64,000 bases of DNA, taken from positions 62,001-126,000 of the forward strand of contig CAZPMH010000001.1 in NCBI GenBank assembly GCA_964587815.1, in the 5' to 3' direction. Made by a program: the position numbers and the translations under genes. Each line of letters starts with the position of its first letter. Positions within the stretch are counted from its first letter, which is position 1. Positions 25,973 through 34,741 of this stretch are shown here, piece after piece. This stretch comes from UBA1672 sp964587815 (lineage in GTDB: Bacteria > Pseudomonadota > Alphaproteobacteria > Micavibrionales > Micavibrionaceae). A model generated the notes under the pieces. That model was not told where the DNA came from. It saw only the letters and a list, made by a program, of their open reading frames with translations, and did not search any database.

Positions 25973-26767
25973 ATGGCCGCTAACATCCACGCAACAGCAA
26001 TTATAGACCCCAATGCGAAGATTGGTAATAACGTTAATATCGGGCCTTATTGTGTTGTCGGCTCAGATGTTGAAATTGCTGATAACGTTGAGTTGAAGGC
26101 TCATGTTTTTGTTGATGGAATTACACACATTGGAGAGGGCACGGTTGTTTATCCATTTGCCTCTTTAGGGAGCGCGCCACAAGATCTGAAATTCTCCGGT
26201 GAGAAATCATCGCTGATTATTGGTAAAAATAATACTATTCGTGAGCACGTAACGATGAACCCGGGCACTGAACACGGTGCAATGGAAACGGTCGTTGGTG
26301 ATAATTGCTTGTTTATGATGGCGACACATGTCGCACATGATTGTGTTATCGGCAATAATGTGATTATGGCCAACAATGCGACGCTTGGTGGACATGTGCA
26401 TGTTGGTGATTACGCAGTTCTTGGCGGGCTTAGTGCGGTTCATCAGTTTGTACGTATTGGTGCGCATGCCATTATCGGCGGCATGTCTGGCGTTGAGCAT
26501 GATGTTATCCCTTATGGTCGGGTAAAGGGTGACCGTGCCTTTCTAGCCGGTTTAAATTTAATCGGACTGGAGCGCCGTGGCTTTACAAAAGACCAGATTA
26601 GGGAGCTGCAACGCGCATTTAATCAGCTCTTTGATAATAACGGTACACTTGAAGACAGGCTTGAAGCTGTCTCAGATAGTTTTAAGGACAGTGAACTGAT
26701 TATGTCTGTTGTTTCTTTTGCACGTGCAAAAACCCGTTTTCCTTTGTGTCAGCCCCGCAAGAAATGA
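25973..26767 (+). CDS. lpxA: acyl-ACP--UDP-N-acetylglucosamine O-acyltransferase
   Basis: LpxA carries out the first step of lipid A synthesis, transferring a 3-hydroxyacyl chain from ACP to UDP-GlcNAc. The 264 residues form the hexapeptide beta-helix (IGNNVNIGPYCVVGSDVEI). The catalytic histidine is in THVAHDCVIGNN and a GLERRGF segment starts the helical C-terminus. The open frame extends upstream to 25904, but AAGGA at 25958-25962 and ATG 25973 give the family's usual N-terminus (IHATAIIDPNAKIG). The stop overlaps the lpxI start (ATGA). Confidence 0.96.
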   Translation: MAANIHATAIIDPNAKIGNNVNIGPYCVVGSDVEIADNVELKAHVFVDGITHIGEGTVVYPFASLGSAPQDLKFSGEKSSLIIGKNNTIREHVTMNPGTEHGAMETVVGDNCLFMMATHVAHDCVIGNNVIMANNATLGGHVHVGDYAVLGGLSAVHQFVRIGAHAIIGGMSGVEHDVIPYGRVKGDRAFLAGLNLIGLERRGFTKDQIRELQRAFNQLFDNNGTLEDRLEAVSDSFKDSELIMSVVSFARAKTRFPLCQPRKK

Positions 26768-27597
26768 GTGAAATTAAAAAGCTAGGCATTATTGCAGGTA
26801 AAGGGCAGCTGCCTCAGGAGCTGGTACAATACTGTTCTCTTCAAGGAATTGAGCCATATATTGTTGCTTTAACGGGCTTTACCGATGAAACCGTTGTTCA
26901 AGATCACGCTCATGTTTGGGTTAAGCTTGGCCAGGTTGGTAAGATTATGTCCTTCTTTCGTTCACATGGGGTAAAAGATTTGGTTTTGATCGGAGCAGTA
27001 AAGCGTCCGTCTTGGTCGGAGATACGACCTGATTTAAAAGCTATAAAAATTATATCTCGTATCGGATTTACTGTTAAAGGAGATAACAGCCTTCTTGTTG
27101 CTTTGAAAAAAGAGTTAGAGAAAGACGGTTTTACCTTGCATGGAATTCAAAATTTTATTCCCGGTCTTCTTTGTGATGAAGGCGCCATCGGCAAGTACAG
27201 CTTTTCAAAAGATCAGGCCAGCAGCGTGCAAGTGGGTCTGCAGGCCTCAAAAACTCTAGGTGCTCTCGATATAGGGCAGTCCGTCGTTGTTCAAGACAAC
27301 ATCGTTTTAGCTGTTGAGGGCGTGGAAGGTACAGACGCGCTTATTAAGCGGTCAGCAGACTTACAAAAGAAGGGTGCAGGTGCAATTTTAGTAAAAGCTG
27401 CCAAGCCGCAACAGGATAAGAGTTTGGATTTGCCCACGATCGGAATAAGCACTGTAGAAAACGCACGTGAGGCAGGTTTTAGCGGTGTTGTTGTCGAGGC
27501 AGGGAACGTCTTAATATCTGATCGAAAAGCAGTTGCAGAATATGCAAATCGTTATAAGATGTTTGTGCAGGGCGTTGTATTTGAAAATGATGCCTAA
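26764..27597 (+). CDS. lpxI: UDP-2,3-diacylglucosamine pyrophosphatase LpxI
   Basis: LpxI (DUF1009) hydrolyses UDP-2,3-diacylglucosamine to lipid X and UMP. It replaces LpxH, which does the same job in gammaproteobacteria, and is typical of alphaproteobacteria. The 277 residues start IKKLGIIAGKGQLPQELV, with the N-terminal nucleotide-binding loop, and include LVLIGAVKRPSWSEIRPD and, in the C-terminal domain, GQSVVVQDNIVLAVEGVEGT. ATG 26764 overlaps the lpxA stop by 4 bases, indicating coupling; an in-frame GTG at 26746 is less likely. Confidence 0.95.
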   Translation: MSEIKKLGIIAGKGQLPQELVQYCSLQGIEPYIVALTGFTDETVVQDHAHVWVKLGQVGKIMSFFRSHGVKDLVLIGAVKRPSWSEIRPDLKAIKIISRIGFTVKGDNSLLVALKKELEKDGFTLHGIQNFIPGLLCDEGAIGKYSFSKDQASSVQVGLQASKTLGALDIGQSVVVQDNIVLAVEGVEGTDALIKRSADLQKKGAGAILVKAAKPQQDKSLDLPTIGISTVENAREAGFSGVVVEAGNVLISDRKAVAEYANRYKMFVQGVVFENDA

Positions 27598-27621
27598 TAT
27601 CCAGAACTTAAAAGGTTATTC

Positions 27622-28821
27622 ATGAAGCTATTTTTTATTGTCGGTGAAGATTCAGGCGACGCGCTCGCCGCTCCTTTGATAAAAGCCCTAAAAGCTGTGC
27701 AGGGTGATAATGTTGAATGTATGGGTATTGGCGGGCCGCTTATGAAGGCGACCGAGGGCTTTAGTGAGCTTTTGCCTATGGATCAGATATCTATTATTGG
27801 CATATGGGAAGTTCTTCCGAAGATACCGCGCCTTATAAAAATCAGAAAGGCTATTGTCGAAGAGATCGAAAAGCAGCAGCCTGACGCGGTGATTACGGTC
27901 GATTTTCCTGACTTTAACTTTATTATAGCAAAGTCACTAAAGAAGCGCGGTGTCTACAAAGGTAAGCTGATACACTATGTGGCTCCCAGTGTTTGGGCAT
28001 GGCGGCCAAAACGTGCGGAAAAAATTGCACAGTTTTTAGATGGAATGATGTGTTTGTTCCCTATGGAGGTTCCATTTTTTACAGAACACGGCATGAAGGC
28101 AGCTCATGTTGGGCACCCGGTTGTTACAACAAATGCGCTGAATGCTGATCCTGAAATTTTTAGGGATGCTAATAACATTCCTGAAAATGCGAAAACTATA
28201 GGTTTGTTTTTTGGTAGCAGGGAAATAGAATTTAAAAAGTTAAGCCCAATTATTAAAGAAGCTGCGATGCTGATTGACGATGTTGAAGATAACCTTCATA
28301 TCATTTCGCCAACACTGCCGCATATCGAATACAACATCCGCAAATTGTTGCAGGACTTTAAGCTTCCTGTGTATGTCACATCCAACCCGCTTGTAAAGTG
28401 GGAGGCATTCAAATCTTGCGACGTTGCAGTGGCCGTATCCGGTACTGTTGCACTAGAGCTTGCATATTGTGGTGTGCCTCACATCCTTGTGTATAAGACG
28501 AATCCGATTACTGCATTAATTTTGCGTTTTATGTTGAAAACAAAGCATGTGCATCTTGCCAATATTTTATTAGAAGATGAGGTTGTTCCTGAAATGCTAC
28601 AGGGCAAGTGTCGTTCTGATGTTATTGCTGAAACGACGCTTGAATTATTGGATAATGACGACCTTCGCCAGACGCAGCTTGATAAATTTAAAGCCCTAGA
28701 GCCGCTTCTTTCTGGTGAGGGTGACATGACACCGTCTGAGCGTGCGGCTGACTTTGTTCTAACTGTTATTCAGTCTCCGCCTAAACAGCCACAGGAAAAA
28801 ACAAAACCTGATAACGCATGA
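27622..28821 (+). CDS. lpxB: lipid-A-disaccharide synthase
   Basis: LpxB, a GT-B-fold glycosyltransferase (family GT19), joins UDP-2,3-diacylglucosamine and lipid X to form the lipid A disaccharide at the inner membrane surface. The 399-residue protein has FIVGEDSGDALAAPLIKAL at the N-terminus, YVAPSVWAWRPKRAEKIA in the middle and VAVSGTVALELAYCGVPHI near residue 275, all conserved in LpxB. AAAGG lies 7 bases before the ATG. The stop codon sits in the loop of a 12-base inverted repeat that probably ends the lipid A operon. Confidence 0.96.
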   Translation: MKLFFIVGEDSGDALAAPLIKALKAVQGDNVECMGIGGPLMKATEGFSELLPMDQISIIGIWEVLPKIPRLIKIRKAIVEEIEKQQPDAVITVDFPDFNFIIAKSLKKRGVYKGKLIHYVAPSVWAWRPKRAEKIAQFLDGMMCLFPMEVPFFTEHGMKAAHVGHPVVTTNALNADPEIFRDANNIPENAKTIGLFFGSREIEFKKLSPIIKEAAMLIDDVEDNLHIISPTLPHIEYNIRKLLQDFKLPVYVTSNPLVKWEAFKSCDVAVAVSGTVALELAYCGVPHILVYKTNPITALILRFMLKTKHVHLANILLEDEVVPEMLQGKCRSDVIAETTLELLDNDDLRQTQLDKFKALEPLLSGEGDMTPSERAADFVLTVIQSPPKQPQEKTKPDNA

Positions 28822-28840
28822 TCATCAGGTTTTGTTAATT
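28801..28840. terminator. hairpin terminator between convergent lpxB and gltA
   Basis: A perfect 12-base inverted repeat pairs ACAAAACCTGAT (28801-28812) with ATCAGGTTTTGT (28824-28835). The 11-base loop contains the lpxB stop codon, and TAATT follows. Placed between two convergent genes, it could terminate from both sides. Confidence 0.65.
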
Positions 28841-28862
28841 ATCTCATGTTTTTCTTTGATTT

Positions 28863-30170
28863 TTAGCGATCATCGAGATCGACATAGGGCCTTTCTTTAG
28901 GGCCCGTGTAGAGTTGGCGTGGGCGACCGATACGCAATTCGGGTTCCTCGATCATCTCTTTCCATTGTGATATCCAACCAACGGTACGAGCAACAGCAAA
29001 CAAAACGGTAAACATGCTGGTTGGGAAGCCCATGGCTTTTAGGATAATTCCTGAATAGAAGTCAACGTTCGGGAATAGTTTGCGATCAATGAAGTATTGA
29101 TCTTCGAGTGCAATACGCTCCAGCTCCATCGCTAGTTCGAGGCGAGGATCATCGATTCCTAAATCTTCGAGAACCTCATCACACGCGCTTTTCAAAACAT
29201 TTGCACGAGGATCAAAATTTTTGTAGACGCGGTGGCCAAAGCCCATCAAACGGAACGGATCGTCTTTATCCTTCGCGCGTTCTAAGAATTCAGGGATTCT
29301 GTCCACTGTTCCGATCTCGTCCAACATTTCCAGAACAGCTTGGTTTGCCCCACCGTGGCTCGGCCCCCAAAGTGACGCGATCCCAGCCGCTACGCAGGCA
29401 AACGGGTTGGCCTGAGACGAGCCTGCAAGTCGAACCGTTGATGTGGATGCGTTTTGTTCGTGATCAGCATGCAGGATAAATATTTTATCCATCGCGCGTG
29501 CCAGAACAGGATTAACTTTGTACGGCTCAGCTGGTACAGCGAAACACATATACAAGAAATTCTCAGAGAATGAGAGATCGTTTCGAGGGTACATGAACGG
29601 TTGTCCGAGGCTGTATTTATGTGTCATTGCGGCCAGCGTTCCAACTTTTGCGATCAAACGATGAGCAGAGATTTCACGCTGTTCAGGATCGTTAATATCA
29701 AGAGAGTCGTGATAGAAAGCGGATAGTGCGCCGACTACGCCGCACATAATCGCCATCGGGTGACTGTCACGGCGGAAGCCGCGGAAGAAGAAGTTAAGCT
29801 GCTCATGTACCATCGTGTGGTAGGTGATATCGTGTTCGAATTTTTCTTTTTCCGTTTTGGTTGGCAAGTCACCGTACATCAATAGAAAAGCCACTTCGAG
29901 GAAGCTGCTTTTTTCTGCCAAATCTGAGATTTGATAGCCGCGATGCATCAGCACGCCTTTTTCACCGTCGATGAAAGTAAGACGTGATTTACAGCTGCCC
30001 GTTGCGGTAAAGCTAGGGTCGAAGGTGAAGTGTCCTGTTTGCGCATAAAGCTTGCGAATATCTATGACCGGAGCGCCCTCTGTTCCTTCTAAAACAGGCA
30101 GCGTTATACTTTCACCCGTCTCGTCGTTCGTGAGCGTGAAGGTTTTACTTGTTTCCGGATTATGTGGCAT
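28863..30170 (-). CDS. gltA: citrate synthase
   Basis: GltA condenses oxaloacetate and acetyl-CoA to citrate, the entry of the TCA cycle; the acetyl-CoA source, pyruvate dehydrogenase, is encoded at 49150-55605. The 435-residue protein is of the type II (hexameric, Gram-negative) length class. It carries the family signature GFGHRVYKNFDPRA with a catalytic histidine, plus an earlier ADHEQNASTSTVR segment with another. The open frame starts further upstream, but AAAGGAG 10 bases before the ATG at 30170 supports MPHNPETSK as the N-terminus. It is transcribed away from a 153-base gap with promoter-like elements. Confidence 0.95.
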   Translation of the reverse strand: MPHNPETSKTFTLTNDETGESITLPVLEGTEGAPVIDIRKLYAQTGHFTFDPSFTATGSCKSRLTFIDGEKGVLMHRGYQISDLAEKSSFLEVAFLLMYGDLPTKTEKEKFEHDITYHTMVHEQLNFFFRGFRRDSHPMAIMCGVVGALSAFYHDSLDINDPEQREISAHRLIAKVGTLAAMTHKYSLGQPFMYPRNDLSFSENFLYMCFAVPAEPYKVNPVLARAMDKIFILHADHEQNASTSTVRLAGSSQANPFACVAAGIASLWGPSHGGANQAVLEMLDEIGTVDRIPEFLERAKDKDDPFRLMGFGHRVYKNFDPRANVLKSACDEVLEDLGIDDPRLELAMELERIALEDQYFIDRKLFPNVDFYSGIILKAMGFPTSMFTVLFAVARTVGWISQWKEMIEEPELRIGRPRQLYTGPKERPYVDLDDR

Positions 30171-30252
30171 GCTCAAGATGCTCCTTTTGGTTATTTTGTG
30201 TACTGATATCAATGCGATATGTCTGATTCTCTATCGCGGATTTATTCCGATA

Positions 30253-30281
30253 ACAGTACATGAAAAGGTAGGTTTGCACAA
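30253..30281 (-). promoter_or_regulatory. possible gltA promoter
   Basis: Read on the minus strand, TTGTGC (30281-30276) and TACTGT (30258-30253) are 17 bases apart and about 85 bases upstream of the gltA start. Both elements match the consensus only moderately. Confidence 0.35.
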
Positions 30282-30284
30282 TCA

Positions 30285-30295
30285 TTGCAATGCAA
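30285..30295. promoter_or_regulatory. 11-base palindrome upstream of gltA
   Basis: TTGCAATGCAA is a perfect palindrome around one central base, lying just upstream of the possible -35 box. It may be an operator or chance. A second inverted pair, GCGATA (30214-30219) and TATCGC (30232-30237), lies in the putative 5' leader of gltA. Confidence 0.25.
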
Positions 30296-30323
30296 CAAAG
30301 CGCTGCTTGATGGGGAACCAGCC

Positions 30324-31730
30324 TTAAATGCGCTTGATTGCATCCTGAATACGAAGCACCACTTCATCTTTACCAAGAATTTCGGCGGCATGAAACACAG
30401 AAGGGGAGGCCGTTGTACCTGTAATCGCTGCACGTAGTGGCATTGCCACTTTGCCCATTTTGCCGTCTTTTTTCTCTGCTGCTATCTGTTTGCAGATATT
30501 TTGTACATCATCGGATGTGATTTTTTCTAAGGCGCTAAATTCGCTTTGTAATTCTTCTAGAATGTCTTTTGATTCAATCAGCGTGTTTTGTGCTTTTTCT
30601 GTATAGTCTAAAGGTGTTTTTTTCGCGTAGAAGGCTGCATCTGCCGCGAATTGAATCAGCGTTTTTGAACGCGACTTCAGCTCATCAATGCCTTCGATGA
30701 TGCGTTGCTTACCAATATTATCAATGGCGATATTGTGGTTTTCTTCCAAGAAGGGCGCGGCAAGCTCAACGAGTTCCTCAGCCGATGTCTCATTGATGTA
30801 GTGCGCGTTTAGGCTTTCGAGTTTAGCAACGTCAAATTTTGCCGGTGATTTACCAATATGTTCAAGATCGAACCACTCAACCGCTTTATCCCTTGGGATG
30901 ATTTCATCATCGCCGTGCGACCAGCCAAGACGAAGGAGGTAGTTAAACACGGCATCAGGCAGAAAGCCGAGGTCGCGGTAGTCAAGCACGCCTTGCGCGC
31001 CATGGCGTTTTGAGAATTTCCCGCCATCTTGGCCATGAATGAGTGGTAAGTGCGCGAAAATTGGAACTGTCCAGCCCATGGCATCAAAGATGATTTTCTG
31101 CCTAAAGCTATTGTTCAAATGGTCATCACCGCGAATGACGTGTGTGATGTCCATATCATGATCGTCAACCACGACAGACAGCATGTAGGTCGGCGTGCCG
31201 TCGCTGCGTAGAATAATAAAATCATCAAGCTGATCATTCTCAACCTTCACGACGCCCTGAACCTGATCTTCAATGACGCTTGTGCCCTCAATCGGTGCCT
31301 TGATGCGAACAACGGGCTTAACATCTTTTGGGGCATCTGAAGCAGGGCGGTCGCGCCAACGGCGGTCGTAAAATGTCTTTTGTCCTGTTTTTTTTGCGTT
31401 TTCACGCATTTCATCCAGCTCTTCGGCGCTACAGTAACAATAGTAGGCTTGGCCTTTTTCTATCATTTCCATCGCAACTTCTGTGTGGCGATCAAGGCGC
31501 GCAAACTGCGATGTGGCTTCGCCATCAAAATCAAGACCGAGCCACTCAAGGCCGTCCATAATCGCTTGCACAGCTTCTTCGGAATATCGTTTTCTGTCCG
31601 TGTCTTCGATGCGCACAACAAATTTTCCGTTATGGCGGCGTGCGTACAACCAATTGAACAGGGCTGTTCTGGCGTTGCCGATATGCATAAAGCCTGTTGG
31701 GGAAGGGGGGAAACGTGTTACAACTGTCAT
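30324..31730 (-). CDS. gltX: glutamate--tRNA ligase
   Basis: GltX charges tRNA-Glu; in alphaproteobacteria one copy often also mischarges tRNA-Gln for the GatCAB route, which cannot be judged here. The 468-residue class I enzyme opens with TRFPPSPTGFMHIGNARTAL, carrying the HIGH-type motif. It has the zinc-region-like CYCSAEELDEMRE and the KMSKS-type motif KFSKRHG. The frame is open upstream, but the ATG at 31730 gives the conserved N-terminus. It lies upstream of gltA on the same strand and is divergent from comEC, sharing a roughly 50-base intergenic region. Confidence 0.95.
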   Translation of the reverse strand: MTVVTRFPPSPTGFMHIGNARTALFNWLYARRHNGKFVVRIEDTDRKRYSEEAVQAIMDGLEWLGLDFDGEATSQFARLDRHTEVAMEMIEKGQAYYCYCSAEELDEMRENAKKTGQKTFYDRRWRDRPASDAPKDVKPVVRIKAPIEGTSVIEDQVQGVVKVENDQLDDFIILRSDGTPTYMLSVVVDDHDMDITHVIRGDDHLNNSFRQKIIFDAMGWTVPIFAHLPLIHGQDGGKFSKRHGAQGVLDYRDLGFLPDAVFNYLLRLGWSHGDDEIIPRDKAVEWFDLEHIGKSPAKFDVAKLESLNAHYINETSAEELVELAAPFLEENHNIAIDNIGKQRIIEGIDELKSRSKTLIQFAADAAFYAKKTPLDYTEKAQNTLIESKDILEELQSEFSALEKITSDDVQNICKQIAAEKKDGKMGKVAMPLRAAITGTTASPSVFHAAEILGKDEVVLRIQDAIKRI

Positions 31731-31782
31731 CGTACTTAAACCTAAATTCGTTATATCTTTTGACCTGGAAAGTCTTTTTATT

Positions 31783-33975
31783 TTGAGGGAGAGTAACACG
31801 CAAATTCAAGCTCGACCAGAGGCGAACGCGACGACGATTGCGGTTTTGTCTGCTTTTTCTTGGATACTGACTCTGCAATCATTCTTGATTAGTGCAGTGC
31901 GTGAACAAAAAGATCATTTCGTGCTTTGGGTGCCTGTCTTTTTTGCCTGTGGCATTGGCGCTTATTTTTCACTCTATACCGAGCCGCCTTTATCGATGGC
32001 TTTGATATTGTGGGCTTTTTTTGTTTGCTTGTTTTTGTTGGCAACATCTTACAGGCGTGATTCAACGCATCATAATTTTTCTGTTCGTTTTCTGCTTTGT
32101 GTCTTGCTTTTTGCTTCAGGGTTCACGGCCGGTGTTATTCGTACGGCTACGATTCATACGCCCGTTTTAAGTAAAGTTTTAGGGCCGGCTTTAGTAGAAG
32201 GGAATATTGTATCTTTGGAGCCATTGGAAAAAGGGAAGGGCCATCGCGTTGTATTGGATACGCTGGATATTGAAGATTTGTCTTTTGAAGATACACCAGA
32301 GCGTGTTCGCCTGACCATTCGCAAAGATTCCGAATTGTCGGTCGGGCAACGCATTAAAGTTTTGGCTGGCTTGAATCCGCCATCTCCGCCCGTTATTCCG
32401 GGCGGGTTTGATTTTCGGCGTTATTTATATTTTCAAAGTATTGGCGGCATTGGTTTTTCTTATAGCTCACCTGAGATTTTGCATGATGCGCCGCATGGTT
32501 TTCTGCTCAATTTTTCAGATATTCGGCACAATATTACCACGCGCATTTCTGAAATACTGCAAACCGATCAAGCCGCTGTTGCCGTAGCTTTGGTGGTCGG
32601 AAAACGGGGCATGCTGAGTGATGAGGATCGCGAAGGTATCAGGGATGCGGGGCTTGCTCATATGCTGGCTATTTCGGGGTTGCATATTGGTTTGGTTGCG
32701 GGGACGTTGTTTTTTGTGTTTCGATTTTTCATGTCTTGTTTTCAGGGGTTTGCGCTTCGCTATCCGATCAAAAAACTTGCTGTTATCCCTGCATTTCTTG
32801 GCGCGGTTTTTTACATGATGATGGCGGGAGCGACGATACCGACGCAACGTGCCGTTTTAACGATTGCAGTTGTTTTTCTGGCTATATTGTTAGATCGCTC
32901 GCCGATCTCTTTGCGGCTGGTTGCGTTTTCTGCCTTTGTTGTTTTGATCTTCAACCCTGAAAGCCTTTTATCGGCAAGTTTTCATATGTCTTTTGCCGCT
33001 GTGACGTGTCTGGTTTATTTTTATGACGTTACGCGTATGTTTTGGTCACGGCTGTATTCGAATAGCGGTATGTTGTTGCGTGTTATGTTCTATTTCGTCA
33101 GCGTTTGTGTCACGACGTTGATTGCCAGTTTAGCAACAATGCCTTTTGCCCTTTATCATTTCGGGCAGGTGTCTTTTATCGGTTCATTATCAAATTTGTT
33201 AGCTGTTCCCGTTTTGGCATTTATCGTTATGCCCTTTGGCTTGATATCTGTTGTTTTAATGCCCGTGGGTCTTGAACGTTTGCCCCTTATTGTTATGGGG
33301 GCGGGAATCGATGTTATTTTGGATCTCGCGCGTTGGGGTGCTGGCTTGCCACATGCAATTATCAAATTTCAGGCCATTCCGTTTATTGGTTTTGTTTGTA
33401 TTATTTGCGGCTTTTTATTTATGATTTTGTGGAAAGGAGCGTTAAAGCCTGTCGGTTTACTTGGCGTCGCTGTAGGCCTGCTTTTTTGTGCATCATATAA
33501 GCCTGCTGATATTCTGGTTGCTTCCAGTCATAAATTGTTCGGGTTTTGGAATGAAGAGCAATCTGTTCTTTTTGTTTCAAGCCTTCAAAAAGAGCGTTTT
33601 GTGCGTGGTATTTGGACGGAATATTACGGTTTAGGCCGTGATAATATTCGTGTGCTTCCATACCGTGGACAGGACAAACACTATAGTTTTGCGACCTGCG
33701 GAGAACAAGGATGCCGTTTTGCACATCAGGGGAAAAATATTTCTTACGCGCGACAAGCCTACACTCATGAAAAAGAATGTCAGTGGGCTGATATTCTCAT
33801 ATCTGAAATGCCTGTGAAGGAAAAACCGTGCAATGCCAGGCTTGTTATCGATAAGTTTGACAGTTGGCGGCACGGTGCATATGCGCTTTGGATTGAGCCT
33901 GACGGTCGTCACAAAGTAGAGCGCGGCGCAGATACATACGGCCAGCGCCCATGGTCATTTCCGAAAAAAGACTAA
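31783..33975 (+). CDS. comEC: ComEC/Rec2 family inner-membrane DNA channel protein
   Basis: ComEC forms the inner-membrane channel for uptake of single-stranded DNA in natural transformation; the family is also present in bacteria not known to be competent. The about 730-residue protein has N-terminal membrane helices and a soluble DUF4131 region (about 100-220). The competence-domain core includes GLAHMLAISGLHIGLVAG, followed by many helices. The C-terminal part resembles the metallo-beta-lactamase-like domain but lacks an HxHxDH metal motif, as in many proteobacterial members. The start is uncertain: the frame is open from 31483, and I chose TTG 31783, beyond the divergent gltX start. The end overlaps the convergent lexA by 4 bases. 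Confidence 0.88.
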   Translation: MRESNTQIQARPEANATTIAVLSAFSWILTLQSFLISAVREQKDHFVLWVPVFFACGIGAYFSLYTEPPLSMALILWAFFVCLFLLATSYRRDSTHHNFSVRFLLCVLLFASGFTAGVIRTATIHTPVLSKVLGPALVEGNIVSLEPLEKGKGHRVVLDTLDIEDLSFEDTPERVRLTIRKDSELSVGQRIKVLAGLNPPSPPVIPGGFDFRRYLYFQSIGGIGFSYSSPEILHDAPHGFLLNFSDIRHNITTRISEILQTDQAAVAVALVVGKRGMLSDEDREGIRDAGLAHMLAISGLHIGLVAGTLFFVFRFFMSCFQGFALRYPIKKLAVIPAFLGAVFYMMMAGATIPTQRAVLTIAVVFLAILLDRSPISLRLVAFSAFVVLIFNPESLLSASFHMSFAAVTCLVYFYDVTRMFWSRLYSNSGMLLRVMFYFVSVCVTTLIASLATMPFALYHFGQVSFIGSLSNLLAVPVLAFIVMPFGLISVVLMPVGLERLPLIVMGAGIDVILDLARWGAGLPHAIIKFQAIPFIGFVCIICGFLFMILWKGALKPVGLLGVAVGLLFCASYKPADILVASSHKLFGFWNEEQSVLFVSSLQKERFVRGIWTEYYGLGRDNIRVLPYRGQDKHYSFATCGEQGCRFAHQGKNISYARQAYTHEKECQWADILISEMPVKEKPCNARLVIDKFDSWRHGAYALWIEPDGRHKVERGADTYGQRPWSFPKKD

Positions 33976-34640
33976 TGATACGTGCGCATGAGGCTGACAA
34001 GTGTGCCTTGAATTTTTACGCGCTCAGGCTCGAAAATTCCCGGTTCGTATGCGTCATTTTCAGGTTCAAGAACAATTTTCGATCCTGCACGGCGTAACCT
34101 TTTTAGGGTAACTTCAGCATCATCAACAAGCGCGACAACAATTTCCCCGTTTTGCGCCGTATCACAGCGTTTGATGATCACCGTGTCATGGTCGTGAATG
34201 CCTGCATTTATCATGGAATCGCCATCAACGCGCAGGGCGTAATGCTCGCCTGTGCCGACCATACCTTGTGGGAGGGCAACTGTTTCACCTTCATCGCGTA
34301 CGGCTTCTATTGGTGTACCTGCCGCGATTTTACCGAGTAGGGGGACTTCATCAAAGTTGGCCGGTGCGAGGTTTTCGATTTTGTTTAGAATCTTGTCCAC
34401 GTTGCTTGTGTTTTGTGTCTGAAAACCATCGGGGAGTTTTTTGATTTCCAATGCACGGGCACGATGGGGCAGTCTTTCGATATAGCCGCGCTCTTCTAAT
34501 GCTGATATTAGGCGGTGAATTCCCGATTTTGATTTTAGGCCAAGAGCTGTTTTCATCTCCTCAAACGACGGAGGGATGTCATCATCAGACATTTTTTCGT
34601 GAATAAATAACAATAGATCGCGCTGTTTTTTCGTCAGCAT
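33972..34640 (-). CDS. lexA: LexA repressor
   Basis: LexA represses SOS DNA-damage genes and cleaves itself when RecA filaments form. The 222 residues have an N-terminal winged helix (LTKKQRDLLLFIHEKM to SGIHRLISALEERGYIERL). The Ala-Gly cleavage site is in LLGKIAAGTPIEA, and the peptidase domain carries the serine in VDGDSMINAGI and the lysine in AEVTLKRLRR. A perfect AGGAGGAA ribosome site precedes the ATG at 34640. Upstream lies a consensus-like promoter whose -10 element is covered by a GTTC-N7-GTTC SOS box, so it should repress itself. Confidence 0.97.
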   Translation of the reverse strand: MLTKKQRDLLLFIHEKMSDDDIPPSFEEMKTALGLKSKSGIHRLISALEERGYIERLPHRARALEIKKLPDGFQTQNTSNVDKILNKIENLAPANFDEVPLLGKIAAGTPIEAVRDEGETVALPQGMVGTGEHYALRVDGDSMINAGIHDHDTVIIKRCDTAQNGEIVVALVDDAEVTLKRLRRAGSKIVLEPENDAYEPGIFEPERVKIQGTLVSLMRTYH

Positions 34641-34694
34641 GGTTCCTCCTGCATTCTGCGGCTTGTGGTTTTGTGCTGTTAAACACCCACTTTT

Positions 34695-34709
34695 GTTCTA
34701 CTTTAGTTC
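34695..34709. promoter_or_regulatory. SOS box (LexA operator) upstream of lexA
   Basis: GTTC (34695-34698), seven bases, GTTC (34706-34709) is a perfect match to the direct-repeat LexA operator of alphaproteobacteria (GAAC-N7-GAAC on the gene's strand). It lies 55 bases upstream of lexA and overlaps the predicted -10 element. Confidence 0.88.
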
Positions 34710-34723
34710 TTGTTTTGTGTCAA
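34695..34723 (-). promoter_or_regulatory. lexA promoter
   Basis: On the minus strand, a perfect TTGACA (34723-34718) is followed after 17 bases by TAGAAC (34700-34695). The -10 element shares bases with the SOS box, the classic arrangement for autorepression. Confidence 0.75.
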
Positions 34724-34741
34724 GGGCGGGGTTTTTTGATA

